From: Timema cristinae
Taxonomy: Eukaryota; Arthropoda; Insecta; Phasmatodea; Timematidae
Reading direction: 5' to 3'
Assembly: GCA_039000515.1 (NCBI GenBank)
Contig: JBCFYV010000012.1
Span: 28,404,191 to 28,468,190 of the forward strand
DNA: 64,000 bases
The notes beneath the pieces are model-generated. The model was not told where the DNA came from. It saw only the letters and a list, made by a program, of their open reading frames with translations, and searched no databases. Each line of letters begins with the position of its first letter. Positions within the stretch are counted from its first letter, which is position 1. The translations under genes and the position numbers were made by a program. This document shows, in pieces, positions 10,815-23,956 of the stretch.

Positions 10815-12630
10815 AGGTGGTGAAGGAATCATAAGAGATAGTGAGAACCGAGAGATGTGGGTGGAAAATGGTTACGTATAAGATATGGAGGGGAAAGGAA
10901 AACTTGACTGGTTTGTAAGTGCCTGGAGAGGTAATGAAAGGGAAGAGGCCACTTTAATGAAGCCTAAGTTCCCGGAAGAGAAGTGAGAAGGGAGGAGAGA
11001 ACTTTTGAATGTTGCTTAAGTGCTTGGAAAAGAAATGAGAGGAGATAATTAATGTTGGAGAGAGGAGTCAAAGTAAATGTAACGCTTTTTATTTTAACAG
11101 TTATTTTATTATTAGATTCACAAATACTTTGACACACACAATCTCGATTGTAATAAATATTACATTGACACACACTAACCCATTGGAGTTCTTGAGTGTA
11201 AAAATAGGAAAACTTTAAAACAAAAAAGTTCTGAGTCCATTTTGTTTAATACTTGGTTTGATTCTCTGTTTTACTTTAAATTCTTTACTTCAGGTCATCT
11301 CCTTGTCGGTTTCTAGTTAAGTGAGATTTAAAACTTGGACTCAACCATGCAATCTTAATATTACAATCCCTAGAGTCTACTTTAATATTACATACGTATT
11401 TAGTGTACTCTAAGTATGTTTCGTGACTCTGATAAGTGCTAAGCAATTAAATATTTATCTTTTGAGAAAGAGGTAAAGGCAGACAATAGGGGGAGACAGA
11501 TATAGCGAGTACATTTTTCAGAGGCTTGCAAGAGTCTGTCCAGATGTGTTCACATAGTAAAAATATGTGCACTGTATGACTTTATCAGTAGAGAAAGAGA
11601 CAATTATATCTGTCTGAATCAGTTTCATGACATGGATCTTGTTTCTTCCCGATGACATGATGTGATAAAGTCATATCAGCAGGAGGATGGGACAGGATTA
11701 TGAAGTGGGTTGATGCGGGAGTGTTGTGAAGAGGGGTGATGAGGTCTGACATGAGACGTGTCTGATTGAGGGCAGGATGATGAGGGAGTCTAGGGGGCTT
11801 AGTGTAGGAGAGACTGTAAGGTATTTTACGTTAGGGATTTGTCTGTTGTGCTGTGACGCTTGTGGATTAGTGTATGCTTGGTCTGTGTATTACTCCGCTA
11901 TTTGCCTGGAAAGGAGATGAAAATACCTTCACATCCTGGGTTCAAAAGCGACAATGCATCAAGAAATAAAAGGGAAAAATCACCTTACGTCTTGAGTCGA
12001 TGCATAAGAGATTGGGCAGGAAATTAGAGGAGCTCACAGTTATGGGTTCAATTAGTTGGGTAAGCAACCAATGAGGCGGTAAAAAGAAGAAAGATTACAG
12101 CACTTTAATTTTAGGGAAATATCCGTAATGGGTTCAGGATATGGTGAAAGTAAAAAATAATAAAGGTTTGAAAGGGTAAAAAAAGAGGTAAGATAGTATG
12201 AGGCCCAAATGTAACCCACCACACAAAAAATTTGAAAAAACACAAAAATGATCTAAAAATGAATGAGGTGGTTCCGAGATAGAGGGGTTTTCAGGGTTGG
12301 TGGAGGCAATGAGACCTGATTTGCATAGATTATCAAGGAAGTGAGTTCATCAAATAAGTTCAGACATGTTCAAAAAAAACTTAGTAATATATAAAAGGTT
12401 ATATTATTTCAAAAATTGTTGGTGAAGTGAGACAAATGAAAAAAAAAGGACTAAATTATATAACCTTTGAAGGATATTCAGCGGAGCTACCATTATTGGG
12501 TCTGGGTGTTGGGCTGCCATCTTGATTTTAGGCAGCCATATTAGATTTGTGCTGCCATTTTGAATTTATACGTCACAATGTAAGGTATAAGGTAGGCAAT
12601 CTCGCGTTTCCAACTTGTTCATAAACGTCC
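10815..12630. other. No gene seen; polypurine-rich spacer
   Basis: GA-rich, repeated phrases such as GGAGAGAGGAG and GGTGAAG occur throughout, with short unrelated open frames only. Similar phrases at 9180-9480 suggest the flanks of the 9648-10,811 element share this composition. Confidence 0.4.
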
Positions 12631-13135
12631 AGAGATGTTCCAACATGTTTATAAATTTATAAATCACGCCCCTGTTAGTAAATCATTCCAACAATCTATC
12701 AATGTTAAAACCTTAAGACATGTGCTCAGACATGTACAGACATGTACAAACCTGCATGGTGTTCAGACCTTCCATACCTGTCCAAACATGCCGAGATATA
12801 TTGATACCTGTCGATACAGTTTTAGGTACGTCTAAACACATCAATAAATCAATCAATCTATCAATCAGACAGGCTCAAACCTGTTCAAACTTATTAATAC
12901 TTGTTTGATAGTAATATGGAAACTAACGCCCTAACTGAACGTATCTTGGGGTAATTATGATATTAGAGTCTGGGTGTTGTGTTACAATCTTGAATTTTGT
13001 AAATCATTTTGAATTTACAGCCTATAATGACATGTATAATCCTATTTTTCGGTGGCTATACTGAATTTTCAACATGTTGAGACATGTTTGGACATGTTCA
13101 AACATGATAAGACATGTTCAGACATATCCAGTGGG
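12630..13135. repeat. ACATGT-rich low-complexity stretch
   Basis: CAGACATGT, AACATGTT and related words recur at irregular spacing in two clusters (12,635-12,800 and 13,065-13,125). The open frames here (12,635-12,908) follow the repeat and are not credible genes. Confidence 0.55.
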
Positions 13136-13139
13136 GAGT

Positions 13140-15300
13140 ATTTGGAGAGGGTTGGGTTGGAGAGCGTTCGGGTGAAAGGATGGGTGTGGTGGTGGTAAGG
13201 AGGGGGAGGTTTGCGTCGATGGCAACCATCTGCTCAAGAAAAGTGTGCCAGAAGTGACTTATTTACACTACTCTCGTTGGAACATAAAATTAAACTAAAC
13301 AACAATGCAACTAGTGTGGTGCTTTTTGTTGTTGGTCAGTCTTACTTGGACCGTATACGCATATTAAAAGTCTGATGTTAACATCAGTTCTTATCTATTT
13401 AAGATCTTGGAAAATAATCGTGACCCGGTTTGTCTGCTCGTCAACTAACCTCTCAAATGATTGATTGAATAGGTAAGTAGTTCTGCCAAAATGATGGCAG
13501 GATATTAATAGTTTGTATAAGATTATCATTGACATCTATTATACGGGCTGAAAGCTCAACCACACTGTCAGAGAGGGTAGGCCAACCCTTAACAGGTCTA
13601 TGTTATTGGTACGGAATGCAAAGTCTAATGGCGTGTCCCGCCCGAATGGTTTAGTTGTGGAACAAAGCGGAACAGAATTTTCACTATAGACCTTAAACGT
13701 GGCTGTAACCCCTGCTCATTTATTTTACCTGCTCAAATTAATTTGGTAAACTACTGGAAGCTTATTTCATTTTCTATTAATGTTATACGAGCTACAAATA
13801 AAATTAAAATCATTTAAATATTACACAACATAGCATGTGTGGATTTCTTCGCCTAGTTTGAGAAAAATTCAATAATAATTAGGATAAATATTCACATTGT
13901 TGATATTATTTATCTAACGCTCAGTAAATATTGTTTAGCACCAGAAAATAACGTTATCAACCAAGATGTAGACCTTTGTCAGATATAGTTGCAAGTATCG
14001 TCATTTAATCTTCATCTCTGAGCTTCAACATAATATTGTTTTCCGCAGGAGTAGGTGTCTTGATTGTTGCTATTCTTTGTCGGAGTTCGTTTTATTTTCT
14101 CTAAATATCTGTTTCGATCTTAAGAGTGACCTCAAAATATCGGGGGAAGGGAGCCTCCCTATATCCACTGAGGCTAAGGTAATTTTAGATATTTCTTTTT
14201 TGGGGGAAGGTGGTGCCTTCAAATTTAGTCCTATTATACATCAATTTTTAAAAAAATTACCCTAACACATTAGAAGGGCTCGAGGCATTAAATATAATAT
14301 GCCATAATGATCCTGAGATAGGAATATTTAAGGCCTAAAAAATTAATAATTTATAAGCTAATTTTTTTTAAATTTTTACCTGATTTGATTCAAACTTTTA
14401 AAATTTAGAAATAAATACAAATAAACTTGGCTGCTCCTTGTAATTTAGGAGCACAAGTAAATACAGCTGTTATCATTAGTGTGTTATAGCTCATTAGTGT
14501 ACCAAGTGCTAGGACAAAATTAATTTGTATAACTAATTATGGTCTATTTTATTAAACCTTTCATTCCGAACGTGGACTGTTCACTAAATCCTCGAATATA
14601 TCAGTTGAAGGGAGTGAACTATCATTATAAATGTTATTTTTAAATTTCAGTATGTGTCTGTGATAAGCGGAGGAAGGGGGGTCTACGATATCCAACCCTA
14701 TTCCCTTTCTTGGGCACGTCCTTGTTTCAACCTGACCACTTAGCATAAATAGCACTTTCTTTGTACACCATGTCTTACCAACCATCGAGGATATCATATT
14801 TTCACTAATGGGGTAAAGTGAAGGCTGATGGAAACTAGAAGAAATATACCTGGGATAATATTTAGTAAAATTACCTCATTACATCTGGACTTTCCCGTCA
14901 CTAGAGAACCAGATTTTTGACGACTTGGCTTTCTGGTCTCATTAGTAACCTTTGCGGGTGGAAGTTATTGAGCCCAAAACAATATGGCTGTATCGACGGC
15001 TAAGGGGGGAGGGTAAGGAATCAGAGAAAAGGTGTTTTTGCAGTTTTTATAACAATACAATGTTTGGTTCAAAAGAAACCAAATATTTCTTCACTACAAA
15101 CAATAACTAAGCTTAATTTTCTTCATATGGTGATATCAACAGTTGTTGAACATCTGTCAAGACTGTTCTGAAATGTAATGACAATTTTTCCTCTTCATTT
15201 GAAAAGTTTCTCGTCAAATGCTTCTATACTCATGACAGATATTCAACAAATGCCGATATCCTAGTTTGAAAAAAAAAATAAACTCTATTTGTATACTGAG
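13140..15300. other. No gene seen
   Basis: AT-rich sequence with only short, motif-free open frames. I could find no RNA signature and no clear terminal repeats. Confidence 0.35.
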
Positions 15301-15311
15301 GCAATATCTAC

Positions 15312-15695
15312 TCTCACCTTAAACCCTGAACTTTCTTCTCTTTCCCTACACTCCCACCTTAAACACCGGCCTTTCCTTGCTTTCCCTGCACTCCCCCCTT
15401 AAACACTAGACTTTCCTCGCTTTCCCTGCACTCCCCCCTTAAACACCGGCCTTTCCTCGCTTTCTTTACACTCCCACCTTAAAAACTGAACTTATTCGCT
15501 TTCCCTGCACTCCCCCCTTAAACACTGGACTTTCCTCGCTTTCTTTACACTCCCACCTTAAACACTGGACTTTCCTCGCTTTCCTGCTCTCCCCCCTTAA
15601 ACACCGGCCTTTCCTCGCTTTCTTTACACTCCCACCTTAAGCACTGGCCGTTCCTCTCTTTCCCTACCCTCCCCCTTAAACACTGGCCTTTCCTT
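15312..15695 (+). repeat. Minisatellite, 40-41 bp unit
   Basis: About nine diverged units of the form CTCCCCCCTTAAACACCGGC followed by CTTTCCTCGCTTTCCCTGCA. Alternate copies vary between CCCTGCA and CTTTACA. The strand is strongly pyrimidine-rich. Confidence 0.85.
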
Positions 15696-15842
15696 ACATA
15701 TAGCCTATATGTACGTATATATATATATTTCCAACTGTAAATCGTGTGTATTCATTTTGAGTTTCAGTTAACATTTATAGGATTTTTTATTTTATATTTT
15801 AAGCAGTGTTATAGAATTTTTAGGTATATAATTTTTACTTTC

Positions 15843-16440
15843 TCGCTATCTTACAGGTAGAGAGAAAGTATTGTGATCGTCAAAAAAACTTCGCTCGAGA
15901 TGTTGATGAATTTAGACGACCCCCTGAACCCTAAAATGAGGTTTTTGCAATCCCATCTGTCTGTTTAACCTTAAAATTAAGAGTAGTTTAGTGAAGAGCG
16001 AAAAGAGAAAAAAATTATTTTCTCAAAATCGACTTTAACAATTTTGATTAAAATTTGTGAATAGACTGTGTTTAGGATTACAAACAAAATGGTTACTTTC
16101 ATATTCCTTGGAAAATAACTTTTAGGGTACTTTGCAGAAGCGTAAATTTTCATATTTACACAACTATTTGGGTTACTAAATAACTAATTATTGCAAAATT
16201 GTAGTAGTATTAAAAATTAAAACTTTTTTGTGAAATATAGTTCTATAAAACCAATAGGTTCAGAGATATTGGAAAATATATTAATACAATTTTGTGAACT
16301 TTAGTTGTACAGAGATACTACGTATGTTTTAACGCAATAATTATCTAATTCTATAGAGTAAGTAGCTAATTAAGTCTTTCAAAAAGTTCATGTTCTTTTT
16401 CCTTAAACCTCCTAGGAGAAATGTTTGCACAGCAATGAGC
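15843..16440 (+). repeat. Dispersed repeat, MULE-associated, non-autonomous copy
   Basis: It starts with GAGAAAGTATTGTGATCGTC and contains CCTTAAAATTAAGAGTAGTT and TTAGGGTACTTTGCAGAAGC. Matching phrases lie at 61-800 and 48,150-48,500. The end near 16,420 carries TTTGCACAGCAATG, loosely like the ends near 3855 and 48,786. No coding capacity. Confidence 0.55.
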
Positions 16441-17400
16441 TATCTCCTTCATTTTATACTCAATAGTCAATATTTAGCTTTTTTATTGGTCTAAATTTAT
16501 AATTGAGGAATTTAATGAAAATGTGATAATCATAAGATGTACAACCTATAGTAAAATGTCGAAAATTTTAACATGAAGTCGAAATTTTAGTACTAAGTAT
16601 TGACCCTTGTGGAATCGATATTGATTTTTATTATTTTGTTCAAATATACTAGGGAAGACTTTAATTCTTTAGAAAAAAATCATAAAATTTAAATCTGGGA
16701 GTCAAAAATGTTTAACGTAAGTTTAACGCATTTTTTTTCTTGGGTTTACTAGTGTATATTATTTTGTTTCACATATAGTACGAGCTTTGAGTAAATATAT
16801 CAATTTTTAAAGAATGGCGTAAATATGTCCGTGTGGATCTCTGTACCATTTATTTTATATTATCTTAGTTCGTCCAAGTCTTGGTCCTGGTTATCAACCT
16901 CCCCAAATGACAGCTCCAGACGATCATCCACACTGCAACCTGGATCTTGCACCAAATCTTCCTGTTACAATATATATAGACATTGTCTTGTGATTCTTCA
17001 CAATTAAAAACATTATTACGTTTTTTGTGTAACTATTAAACCTCAAATTTATTTAACTTATTAGATCATGTAGTGTAACGTGTAAAATTATTTCTTAGGC
17101 TGAAGGTAAAACGTACATTCTAAATGGCCTGCAGGCTTCAATTTTGGAGTCCTTTCACTTAGCTTTAGAGGTCAGAATGAAGTTATTGCTCTACCCTAGT
17201 AATAGTACTAATTATAGTAATAATCATAATTATTAATAATATATTATTATTTCAACATAATTTCCAATCAATCAATCATTGTCTATTTGGGAAGTATCCA
17301 GTTTTTAATTTTACTTTTCGCTATATTTATCTGAGGGATTTCTCGAAGTGTTGATGGTAGCAAATTAAATAATTTGAGAAGGGTACATCTCAGTTCCTGT
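16441..17400. other. No gene seen
   Basis: AT-rich spacer. The open frame at 16,825-17,007 has no recognisable motif. A short run of TTA/AAT words sits near 17,200-17,250. Confidence 0.35.
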
Positions 17401-17405
17401 TAACC

Positions 17406-17810
17406 TTAATAATTAGAGTATTTGACGATTGTATAGACTTTGTTAGATATTGAGCTGGTGTTAAGGGAATGGGTTTTTATTTGCTTGTATTTATCGGAAT
17501 GGTAATATCCTATCAAGAGGCTGTACTGTAGAATTTTATGTTGAATATATGTCTGTTTGTTCGCATTTTTGGTAGCAAATATAATTTTTAGTATTTTTTC
17601 TTGCAAATGTGAAGTTTTGATTGTGTAACATTCTGTCGTTCCTCCCCAGATGGATATGCCATAATAAATTATTGATTGAACTAATGATTTATATATTATT
17701 ACTCTCGTTTTTATATCCAAGTACATTCTAAGATTGTAAAAAATATGTGCCAATCCTTTTAATTTGTTCTCAAGTTTTTGTATGCCTGTCCCATTTATGA
17801 TGTTTGTCAA
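17406..17810 (-). pseudogene. LINE ORF2 C-terminal fragment
   Basis: The open frame reads ENKLKGLAHIFYNLRMYLDI, then TRVIIYKSLVQSIIYYGISI and WGGT. This order matches the thumb region downstream of the reverse transcriptase in Jockey/I-type LINEs (RxIYxSLVQSILxYGIxxWGG). It is about 134 codons, with no RT core and no endonuclease, so it is a truncated relic. It uses an AT-rich codon set unlike the GC-rich Jockey copy at 30-34 kb, so the two are different families or ages. Confidence 0.65.
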
Positions 17811-18970
17811 TTATTAGTCCAAGTTAAGTATGACTGTGTTTTTTATGAAATAATGATAATAATAATAATAATCGACATTTCATGGTAAGAAATAATATTT
17901 ATTAAACGTTCTATTTCGAATTTAACTTGCTGTTTGGATACTGTATTTTAATCCTGCTCATTTTGTACCGTGTCAAACAGCTTCATAACACAAACATACC
18001 AATGTGTAGTTCAAACTGTTCTTGCTAGGTAGCGCGTAGTATAATACCAAGCAACGTAGTGTACATAGCAGCGCCTAGATGGCGATGTAAACAACATCCG
18101 AACACTGACAATTTCGGGGCATACTTTGACTGCTGGAACATAGATGGCACTCAACAAATAATTCAAAGCTTCTTAAACTAGAACACGCAAAGGTAAATAG
18201 TATTTAGCAAGCACTTTGTGAACCGAGTAGTTATATCAGCGCACGACTAGCAAACTAGCTAGATTATAAGACACACGCAACACCCAGTCTTAAAGCTGTT
18301 GAGTCATCACTATAAAAGAGACAAACCTAATTTCACCATTAATATTTTCGGCCATGATGGGAATCGAACACGTAACCCTTGTTATGTGATCAAACCTGCT
18401 GCCTACTTAAAACCGTGTAATAGATAGGTGTAAGATTTATTATGTGATATTTTAGAAATATAAGGTAACTGAATGATAATAAAATACATAATTTTAAGCT
18501 ATAATTTCCTTGAATGGTTGTGCACCACGTCTTACTACCCATACGGGATATCCACATGTCTATACTGATGGCCTAGGAATGAGAAAGGTAAAATTAGAAG
18601 GAAATGTACTTGAATTTACGTGGCGATACATTGGAAAGCCATTTATATTATAAAAAAAATCTCCCTTAGCACACCTCTGGCTGAGATATAAGCCCCGATC
18701 ACACAGTCACCGGCATTCCAGTATATTCTTAAGGTGACGTTCAAGACCATTTAATCACTGAAATGGGTATCTACAGAATTAAACCCTCACTGAGAGATAA
18801 TTAAATTACATCAGTACTTCATTGTTTAGTTGAAAACAAACCATTTCGAGTTTTTAAAATTATAATAAAAACAGATTATATAGTTAAAATCGCATTTTAA
18901 TTTAAATAACATTAAATGGTGGTGTTAATTTTGATTTAAAAGGGTGAGGCAAGGAGATATCTTATTTTGA
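17811..18970. other. Spacer with degraded SINE pieces
   Basis: A tRNA-like B box on the minus strand (GTTCGATTCCC, near 18,360) and a degraded family 1 SINE tail at 18,527-18,560 (CACGTCTTACTACCCATACG) are visible. Otherwise nothing. Confidence 0.4.
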
Positions 18971-18974
18971 CCCT

Positions 18975-21075
18975 AAGGCTGTTAAAAAAACAACCAACTT
19001 TAGTTAGTCACTCGAAGTTTGTTCCTTCAACTCAGGGGTTGGTAACATGACATTCTAGGCCTATTAAAAAACAACCAACTCTAATTAGTCACTAGAAGTT
19101 TGTTCCTTCTTCTCTGGTGTTGGTAAAATGACATTCTAGGACTATTAAAAAACAACCAATTTTATTTAGTCACTAGAATTTGTTCCGTCTTCTCTGGGGT
19201 TGGTAAAATGACATTCTAGGGCTATTTAAAAAACAACCAACTCTATTTAGTCACTAGAAGTCTGTTCCTTCTTCTCTGGGGTTGATAAAATGACATTCTA
19301 GGGCTATTAAAAAACAACCAACTTTATTAGTCACTAGAAGTTTGTTCCTTCTTCTCTGTTGTTGGTTAAATGGCATTCTAGGGCTATTAAAAAACAACAA
19401 ATTCTATTTAGTCACTAGAAGTTTGTTCCTTCTTCTCTGGTTAAATGGCATTCTAGGGCTATTAAAAAACAACCAATTTTATTTAGTCACCAGAAGTTTG
19501 TTCCGTCTTCTCTGGGGTTGGTAAAATGACATTCTAGGCTATTTAAAAAACAACCAACTTTATTTAGTCACTAGAAGTTTGTTCCTTCTTCTCTGGGGTT
19601 GGTAAAATGACATTCTAGGGCTATTAAAAAACAACCAACTTTATTTAGTCACTAGAAGTTTGTTCCTTCTTCTCTGGGTTGGTAAAATGACATTCTAGGG
19701 CTATTAAAAACACCCAACTTTATTTAGTCACTAGAAGTTTGTTCCTTCTTCTCATGGGGTTGTTAACATGACATTCTAGGGCTATTAAAAAACAACCAAC
19801 TCTATTTAATCACTAGAAGTTTGTTCCTTACTCTCTGGGGTTGGTAAAATGACATTCGAGGGCTATTAAAAACAACCAACTTTATTTAGTCACTAGAAGT
19901 TTGTTCCTTCCTCTCTGGGGTTGGTAAAATGGCATTCTAGGGCTATTAAAAAACAATCAACTTTATTTAGTCATTCGAAGTTTGTTCCTTCTTCTCAGGG
20001 GTTGGTAAAATACATTCTAGGGCTATTAAAAAACAACCAACTCTATTTAGTCACTAGAAGTTTGTTCCTTCTTCTCTGGGTTGGTAAATGACATTCTAGG
20101 GCTATTAAAAAACAACCAACTTTATTTAGTCATTAGAAGTTTGTTCCTTCTTCTCTGGGGTTGGTAAAATGGCATTCTAGGGCTATTAAAAAACAACCAA
20201 CTTTATTTAGTCATTCGAAGTTTGTTCCGTCTTCTCAGGGGTTGGTAACATGACATTTTAGGGCTATTAAAAAACAATCAACTCTATTTAGTCACTAGAA
20301 GTTTGTTCCTTCTTCTCAGGGGTTGTTAACATGACATTCTAGGGCTATTAAAAAACAACCAACTCTAATTAATTACTAAAAGTTTGTTCCTTATTCTCTG
20401 GGGTTGGTAAAATGACATTCGAGGGCTATTAAAAAACAACCAACTTTATTTAGTCACTAGAAGTTTGTTCCTTCCTCTCTGGGGTTGGTAAAATGGCATT
20501 CTAGGGCTATTAAAAAACAAATCAACTTTATTTAGTCATTCGAAGTTTGTTCCTTCTTCTCAGGGGTTGGTAACATGAAATTCTAGGGCTATTAAAAAAC
20601 AACCAACTCTATTTAGTCACTAGAAGTGTGTTCCTTCTTCTCTGGGTTGATAAAATGACATTCTAGGGCTATTAAAAAACAACCAACTCTAATTAGTCAC
20701 TAGAAGTTTGTTCCGTCTTCTCTGGTGTTGGTTAAATGATATTCTAGGGCTATTAAAAAACAACCAACTTTATTTAGTCATTAGAAGTTTGTTCCTTCTT
20801 CTCTGGGGTTGGTAAACGGGCATTCTAGGGCTATTAAAAAACAACCAACTTTATTTAGTCATTCGAAGTTTGTTCCGTCTTCTCAGGGGTTGGTAACATG
20901 ACATTCTAGGGCTATTAAAAAACAACCAACTTTATTTAGTCATTCGAAGTTTGTTCCTTCTTCTCAGGGGTTGGTAACATGACATTCTAGGGCTATTAAA
21001 AAACAACCAACTTATTTAGTCACTAGAAGTTTGTTCCTTCGACTCGGGGGTTGGTAACATTACATCTTGAGTTTT
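18975..21075 (+). repeat. Satellite array, 81 bp unit
   Basis: About 26 head-to-tail units of about 81 bp. Each has GGGCTATTAAAAAACAACCA, TTTAGTCACTAGAAGTTTGT, TCCTTCTTCTCTGGGGTTGG and TAAAATGACATTCTA. Variants such as TCATTCGAAG, TCTCAGGGGTTGGTAACATG and AACAATCAAC recur in non-adjacent units, suggesting higher-order duplication. The open frame at 19,342-19,524 is repeat translation. Confidence 0.95.
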
Positions 21076-21134
21076 GAATCTTGAAATACTAAAACACCGG
21101 ATTAGAAGATCTAGTCCTATTGTGCCAGTATCAA

Positions 21135-21425
21135 CCTCGGTGGTCTTTGGGTAGAGTGCCCACTTCAGCAACCGATGGCCTTAGGTTCAAATCCAACCAG
21201 GGTTGAAGGACTTTACTTGAGCTCTCGATTCCTAGCACAACATCCTTCGGAGTGGAAGTAAAGCCGTCAGTCCCATTTCGTGCGTGGCGTGTAAATAAAC
21301 TCTGGAAGGTTTAACACCTTTACGGGCAAAATATTTTGGTCTTTTCTCTCTCACTCATAGAAATTCTCGTGTGTGATATACTCAGTGGGCTCAGAAAGTG
21401 CACGTTAAACACCCAACATAAATAA
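21135..21425 (+). repeat. SINE family 3 (tRNA-derived)
   Basis: The A-box-like TGGTCTTTGGGTAGAG and B box GGTTCAAATCC are spaced as in a tRNA. A body with GGAGTGGAAGTAAAGCCGTC follows, and the tail is GTGCACGTTAAACACCCAAC followed by ATAAATAAATAAT. Only one clear copy is visible. The head and tail differ from families 1 and 2. Confidence 0.75.
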
Positions 21426-21468
21426 ATAATATATAATATTGTACTGGGCATGAAAGGGGAGTTTATGT

Positions 21469-21994
21469 CAGTAGTGTAACCATGGGGGGGTTGAGGGGCT
21501 CGCGCTCCCTACAGTAATTTGGGGATGCCTTGAATTTACGCATATCCAAAGATAAAATACATTGGGTTGGGGGGATTACCAGTTAAACATTGTGATTAAA
21601 GAAAATATCAAGTGCCACACATCCTTATGGTGATCCTAGTAGTCCTTATTGATGTTCTTGCAGTCTAGGAAGTGGTCTAAGTCCTGAAGATTGCGGCAGG
21701 TTCCAAATCTCCCAGTCACACACGTGCTTCCATCGAGGAGTTGCACAGTGGATATACATTTACCTAAATAATCGATTATTTTTGTGACTGTTAAGTCAAC
21801 TTTAATTTAGGCCTACTTATGTATTATTTTGTTAGATTATCACGTTTATAATATATAAATGATCAAGTTAACAAATAAAATTAAAAAAGCTTATAGGTGT
21901 ATATAATGGTTTAAAAAAATTGCCTCCAGTGGTTGGGGTGACCTTCCAAACCCTCCTTGAGCACCCCTGCTTCGCAATCCTGCGTACGTTACTG
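21469..21994. mobile_element. hAT-like MITE, 526 bp
   Basis: The left end is CAGTAGTGTAACCATGGGGG and the reverse-complemented right end is CAGTAACGTACGCAGG. Flanking 8-mers GTTTATGT (21,461-21,468) and GCTTAGGT (21,995-22,002) match at 6 of 8 positions. The CAGT(A/G) start and 8 bp duplication suggest hAT. The interior is non-coding. Confidence 0.5.
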
Positions 21995-22002
21995 GCTTAG
22001 GT

Positions 22003-22657
22003 AATTACGGTAGCCCCTGATATGTTTTAGGTTGGTTGCCTTTAGAAGTAGTGGCAAAGAGCGAGTTTTAATAAGCTTAAATAGCTCAGTAAATTACATT
22101 TATGATAATGCATAATAAGAGCATGTTTACATGGGGCCACCTTTAGTGGCTGACGTGCGCCACTGCCACTCGCCATTTTTACTTCTACATAGAATAAAAT
22201 GGGTGCATTCGAACGGGAGCAGAGCAATGATGAGGCTAGGTGGGTGAATATAGCTGGGAGGATGCTCACCCACGCTGCCCGTGGCTCAGTGGCGTGTGAT
22301 CAAGCCAATACTAGCAGACCGTGTTGTGAATTGTTGCGTTTAGATGGAGCTACATGCACAGGTCCCTGACGTCAGTCAGTCGAGTAACATGAGCGGTGAT
22401 CATGCCGCGAGCCAATAGTGAAGTAGTGTAATTCCAGTTTCAAAGAGTTCATCAAATAAGTTTTGGGACATTATACATTAGTAATATCGAAATAAGCATT
22501 TCATCATCTTGTCTCAAAACTTCGTAGAGCGTATGGTACAGTCCTTTTGATGATCTTTCAATCAACAAAGGATGAACATGCAACAGAAGAAGCAACAACA
22601 ATACATTATCCTCTCGCCTCGTCATCCATCTTATCTTTGACTGGACCGGAAGTCTTA
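22003..22657. other. No gene seen
   Basis: Moderately GC-richer than its surroundings around 22,130-22,400. Open frames on the minus strand (22,042-22,269, 22,452-22,718) have no recognisable motif. Confidence 0.35.
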
Positions 22658-23310
22658 AGCTGAGCTTAGACGCGCAAACATTTTGCTCAAACGAGTTCGC
22701 AATAGTCAGTTTGTGCAAAGATATTTACACAATCCTACTCGTTTATACATTCAGTTAGATGTGTGCAAACTTTTACTTGCTTCAGTAGTTTCCAGTTTGT
22801 ACTCGTAGAAGGTTGCTTCTCTGGAGTGGTGAATTTTTACTAGATTCCAAGTTAGCCCTAGACAAATAGATGAAAAATAGTTTCTTTATCAGCTATCGGT
22901 TTGTGTTGTATAAAGAATAAGCTAAGACATGCAATCCAAGAAAAGTCGAAGGTGGTCAAATATTGGCTGCTAGAAAGAGAAGAATTTTCCCATACTAACT
23001 TAATTTGTGAATTGCGGGCTGAGCCAAATGATCTTTGTAACTATTTCAGTTAAGACGAAGAAAAGTATCTTCATAACCTCCCGGCTCAGTTCCTGTGTGT
23101 TATAGACTGTCTGCGCATGCGCCTGTTTTGTGCAGACCAACAAAAACCCGTTTACAAGCTCAATATTTGTGCCAAACCTCAACTAGAAAATTAAACATGA
23201 ACATATTTAGCTCAAACCATATTTTTTTTAGTTTTCGCTAACTACAAACGACACAAAAGTTTGCACAAACCAAAAATGTGTGCAAAATAATTGAGCGTGT
23301 AAGCCCAGCA
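22658..23310. mobile_element. TIR element with TTA duplication (MITE), 653 bp
   Basis: The left end is AGCTGAGCTTAGACGCGC and the reverse-complemented right end is TGCTGGGCTTACACGCTC. Further inverted similarity follows (TTTTGC, TTTGTGCAAA). TTA lies on both sides (22,655-22,657 and 23,311-23,313). This looks Harbinger-like and non-autonomous. It ends 76 bp before the Polinton terminus. Confidence 0.5.
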
Positions 23311-23386
23311 TTACCGTGGTTAACATAAACAACTACAAGAACATGAATGACTACGGTGGCTAAGGGCTGTGGCACGCATCAAACAC

Positions 23387-23800
23387 AGTAGTGTACCCTG
23401 CCCATAGGGCATTATGACCTTGAATAAGTTTGTAAACAATCTTGTTCCACAATAACAAGTGACGACCAAGGGAACCCCCTCACTCCCCGTCGTTGTAAAC
23501 ATCGTGAACATATAGACAGTTTTTCATTAGGAAGGTTAATATTAGAATATGAAAAACTATAGACCATTTTTTGTAGGAAGGGATAATTATCGTACGTGTG
23601 ATAATGAGGTGGTGTGGAAGGTTTCTTTCCCCACCACGTCCCGGGCGTAACCCCCAGTTCAAGCTCGGCCGCTCCACACCCTAAACACTCACATCCTTCC
23701 CCCCGAACCGATCCTCAAGACATGTTGATTGATAATTGATGATTAGTTGTCGATTATCGATGATTGATCGGGCGCGGTTTCTAGCGTAGACAGTGAATAT
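23387..23800 (+). repeat. Polinton left terminal inverted repeat
   Basis: It starts AGTAGTGTACCCTG and stays alignable, with scattered substitutions, to the reverse complement of 45,267-45,682. The shared inner edge is TCTAGCGTAGACAGTGAATAT. Landmarks inside include TTGTTCCACAATAACAAGTG and TCGTACGTGTGATAATGAGG. Open frames here are mirror products of the repeat and are not called as genes. Confidence 0.85.
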
Positions 23801-23956
23801 TACAAATATATAATTGTATTGTGATGATTTGTTGTCGCAAGCTATGTCCTGTCGGTTTTTCCCCGGGCATGACCATGCCTGTTGATTAGGGGAGTTGTAG
23901 TTTGGGGAAATCAAACCCTTCCCTCATTGGAACCGTTGTATAACAAAACGAGCGAC

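Noticed and set aside
18975..21075. Regular repeats resembling a CRISPR array
   Set aside because: Units are contiguous at 81 bp with no unique spacers, and the context is eukaryotic; it is a satellite.
23320..23914. Minus-strand open frames in the left TIR
   Set aside because: The mirrored frame at 45,378-45,818 has a different sequence and register; no conserved coding pattern between the two TIR copies.
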